Source: JACKOD01 sp041591635
GTDB taxonomy: Bacteria > Pseudomonadota > Gammaproteobacteria > Pseudomonadales > Oleiphilaceae
Direction: 5' to 3'
Length of the DNA: 6,757 bases
Assembly: GCA_041591635.1 (NCBI GenBank)
Contig: JBFHRO010000178.1
Location: 1 to 6,757 of the forward strand
The notes beneath the pieces were generated by a model. The model did no database searches and was not told the origin of the DNA. It saw only the letters and a program-made list of their open reading frames with translations. How positions within the stretch are numbered: the stretch's first letter is position 1; every line of letters starts with the position of its first letter. Position numbers and translations under genes: made by a program. Below, piece by piece: positions 5,532 through 6,757 of this stretch.

Positions 5532-6575
5532 TTAAAGGGCAATGACGGTGTCGCTCAGTGCCTGGGTGACACAGGGCAGAATGTAGACGTCCGGGTCGGC
5601 GCAGCGTTCGCCCGACAGCAGGTTGAGCGTTTCTCCGCTGAGCTTTTGACAGCGGCAGCTTTTGCAAATTCCTGACCGGCAGCCGGCGGTCACAGGTACG
5701 CCGCGCGCCAGTGCTTCATCGAGCAGGGTTTTGCGGGTGGCCGGGCTCGCCTGCATTTCGGAGCTGAACTGTACCTTGACGCCACTGGCCACCTGCACCT
5801 GATCCAGATTCAGGGCAAACAGCTCGCGCGCAATATGGTGATCCGGCACGCCGAGCGCCTTGAGGATGTCGCTGGCCGCGTTCATAAATACCGACGGGCC
5901 GCACAGATAGACCTGGTGTGCAGCGAGCCCTTTGAGGCTGGCAAAGTGCTCGGGGGCAATACGCCCGGCGGCGCCGTTCCAGTCAGGAGATGCCGTTTCA
6001 ACGCAAAAATTCAGCTGCAGCCCCGGCATGGATGCGCGCAGGGCCTGCAATTCCTCGTGAAAGATGATGTCCTGCGGGCTGCGGGCGTAGTGCCAGAAGG
6101 CAATTTCACTGCGATTGGCGGTTTGCGCCAAAAACCGCACCATGGACATGACCGGCGTAATGCCACTGCCGGCCGAAATGAACAACAGGCGCCCGGCGGG
6201 CTGCTCGGGCAACACAAAATCGCCCTCCGGCAGCGATACCTCCACCTGCATGCCCGGCACCAGCGTGTTTGCCAGCCAGCGTGACACCCGGCCATCCGCC
6301 GTCGCCTTCACCGTGAGGCTGAAGTGCGGGCGCTGCTTGGGACTGGACGACAAGGTATAGGTGCGCACCAGGGTTTCGCCGTCCACAGGCACCCGGACAT
6401 TCACATGGGCACCGGGGCGAAATGGCGGCAGCGCCCGGTCACCGGGGGTGAACTCGTAGCTGAAGGTGTCGGGCGTCTCCTGCCGCTTGCCGATGCAGGT
6501 CACCTTCAACCAAGAGGAGGCACCCAAAGTGGGCGGAACAGGAACCGGGGTCATTGGTCGGGTATCAGTGTGCAT
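5532..6575 (-). CDS. FAD / 2Fe-2S ferredoxin reductase, electron donor for the desaturase
   Basis: Flavin oxidoreductase that takes electrons from NAD(P)H through FAD to a C-terminal plant-type 2Fe-2S cluster and on to the desaturase; the same role as mycobacterial Rv3230c and Pseudomonas PA4889. 347 residues from the chosen start. FAD domain about 20-125 with R71TYT74 (the RxYS/T flavin-binding motif); NAD-binding domain about 130-250 with SAGSGITPVMSM (GSGITP at 136-141) and YLCGPSVFM (CGPS from 225); ferredoxin domain about 265-347 with C299, C304, C307 (CRSGICKSC) and C335 (ILPC), i.e. C-x4-C-x2-C-xn-C. No signal peptide or membrane segment, so cytoplasmic, docking to the membrane desaturase. 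The ATG at 6575 has AAGGAG nine bases upstream. The in-frame TTG at 6596 lies upstream of that Shine-Dalgarno and is rejected. First gene of the reductase-desaturase-patatin cluster; the operator palindrome lies 25 bases upstream. Confidence 0.95.
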   Translation of the reverse strand: MHTDTRPMTPVPVPPTLGASSWLKVTCIGKRQETPDTFSYEFTPGDRALPPFRPGAHVNVRVPVDGETLVRTYTLSSSPKQRPHFSLTVKATADGRVSRWLANTLVPGMQVEVSLPEGDFVLPEQPAGRLLFISAGSGITPVMSMVRFLAQTANRSEIAFWHYARSPQDIIFHEELQALRASMPGLQLNFCVETASPDWNGAAGRIAPEHFASLKGLAAHQVYLCGPSVFMNAASDILKALGVPDHHIARELFALNLDQVQVASGVKVQFSSEMQASPATRKTLLDEALARGVPVTAGCRSGICKSCRCQKLSGETLNLLSGERCADPDVYILPCVTQALSDTVIAL

Positions 6576-6600
6576 GTGCAAGTCTCCTTCATTCAATTTA

Positions 6601-6620
6601 CAGCTTACATCTGTAAGCTG
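6601..6620. promoter_or_regulatory. Perfect 9+9 palindrome, probable repressor operator of the reductase-desaturase operon
   Basis: CAGCTTACA-TC-TGTAAGCTG, with no mismatch in the arms. It is 25 bases upstream of the reductase ATG and just downstream of the best promoter candidate, the position expected for a blocking operator. Size and symmetry fit TetR-family regulators of unsaturated fatty acid genes such as FabR and DesT, and DesT controls the equivalent operon in Pseudomonas aeruginosa. The identity of the regulator is inferred: no regulator gene is visible in the window. A hairpin in the 5' leader is the alternative. Confidence 0.65.
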
Positions 6621-6623
6621 AAA

Positions 6624-6654
6624 TAATTAAGCCAGAGACTGGTTAGAAAAGCAA
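6624..6654 (-). promoter_or_regulatory. Candidate sigma-70 promoter of the reductase-desaturase operon
   Basis: On the minus strand TTGCTT (6649-6654) as -35 and TTAATT/TAATTA (6624-6630) as -10, with an 18-19 base spacer, slightly long. Transcription would start at or within the palindrome at 6601-6620. The AT-rich setting makes chance matches easy. Confidence 0.35.
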
Positions 6655-6757
6655 CGATCATGATGACTTATTTTTCGATTCTTTGCTTTTATTTATGATT
6701 TATATCACTTTATTTATTTGCTTGTTATCTCATTTTGCTGCCGGCACTGCCAATACA
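6655..6757. promoter_or_regulatory. AT-rich upstream region with an FNR-like dyad
   Basis: Markedly AT-rich compared with the GC-rich genes to its left. It contains ATGAT-TTAT-ATCAC (6695-6708), matching 8 of the 10 fixed bases of the FNR/ANR consensus TTGAT-N4-ATCAA. No complete gene is seen. A short plus-strand frame starting at 6695 stays open to the window edge and encodes a hydrophobic, signal-like peptide, but it lacks a ribosome binding site and overlaps the dyad. Confidence 0.25.

Noticed and set aside
5040..5675. 211-residue plus-strand frame
   Set aside because: Antisense to the desaturase and reductase, spanning their junction; no plausible start site or domain.
6576..6596. TTG start at 6596 for the reductase
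   Set aside because: It would lie upstream of the AAGGAG that clearly serves the ATG at 6575.

Overview
The window is GC-rich, dense bacterial chromosome. Gene content points to a gammaproteobacterium of the Pseudomonas/Marinobacter/Hahella kind: a YfbR-type 5'-nucleotidase, a DUF3336 patatin, and an aerobic acyl desaturase paired with its own ferredoxin reductase, as in Pseudomonas (PA4888/PA4889) and mycobacteria (DesA3/Rv3230c). This placement rests on recalled family resemblance, not on a search. There are no RNA genes, insertion sequences or CRISPR arrays.

Layout. Bases 1-889 (minus) are the N-terminal 296 residues of a cytoplasmic molybdopterin oxidoreductase whose gene continues off the left edge. 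Upstream of it, also on minus, is a YfbR-like HD-domain nucleotidase (978-1592) with Glu in place of the Asp of the HD pair. A 130-base divergent intergenic region with two adjacent dyads separates this from a plus-strand periplasmic solute-binding protein (1723-2640). Converging on that gene is a minus-strand cluster read right to left: NAD(P)H-ferredoxin-type reductase (6575-5532), membrane fatty acid desaturase (5495-4242), and DUF3336/patatin lipase (4146-2652, frameshifted). The last ~160 bases (6597-6757) are an AT-rich regulatory region with a perfect 9+9 palindrome just upstream of the reductase start.

How the genes work together. The reductase passes electrons from NAD(P)H through FAD and a 2Fe-2S centre to the di-iron desaturase, which puts a double bond into acyl chains. 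The patatin is a serine acyl hydrolase that could release or exchange acyl chains. The cluster reads as a lipid-remodelling operon, probably under a palindrome-binding (TetR-like) repressor.

The most notable signal is in the patatin gene. A run of eight C (coding strand) breaks the frame after residue 405 of an expected 497, and the family C-terminus lies intact in the next frame. Just upstream of the same gene's strong Shine-Dalgarno sequence are four 13-bp tandem repeats. These could be phase-variation devices, a +1 recoding site, a fresh mutation, or (for the C tract) a sequencing error.
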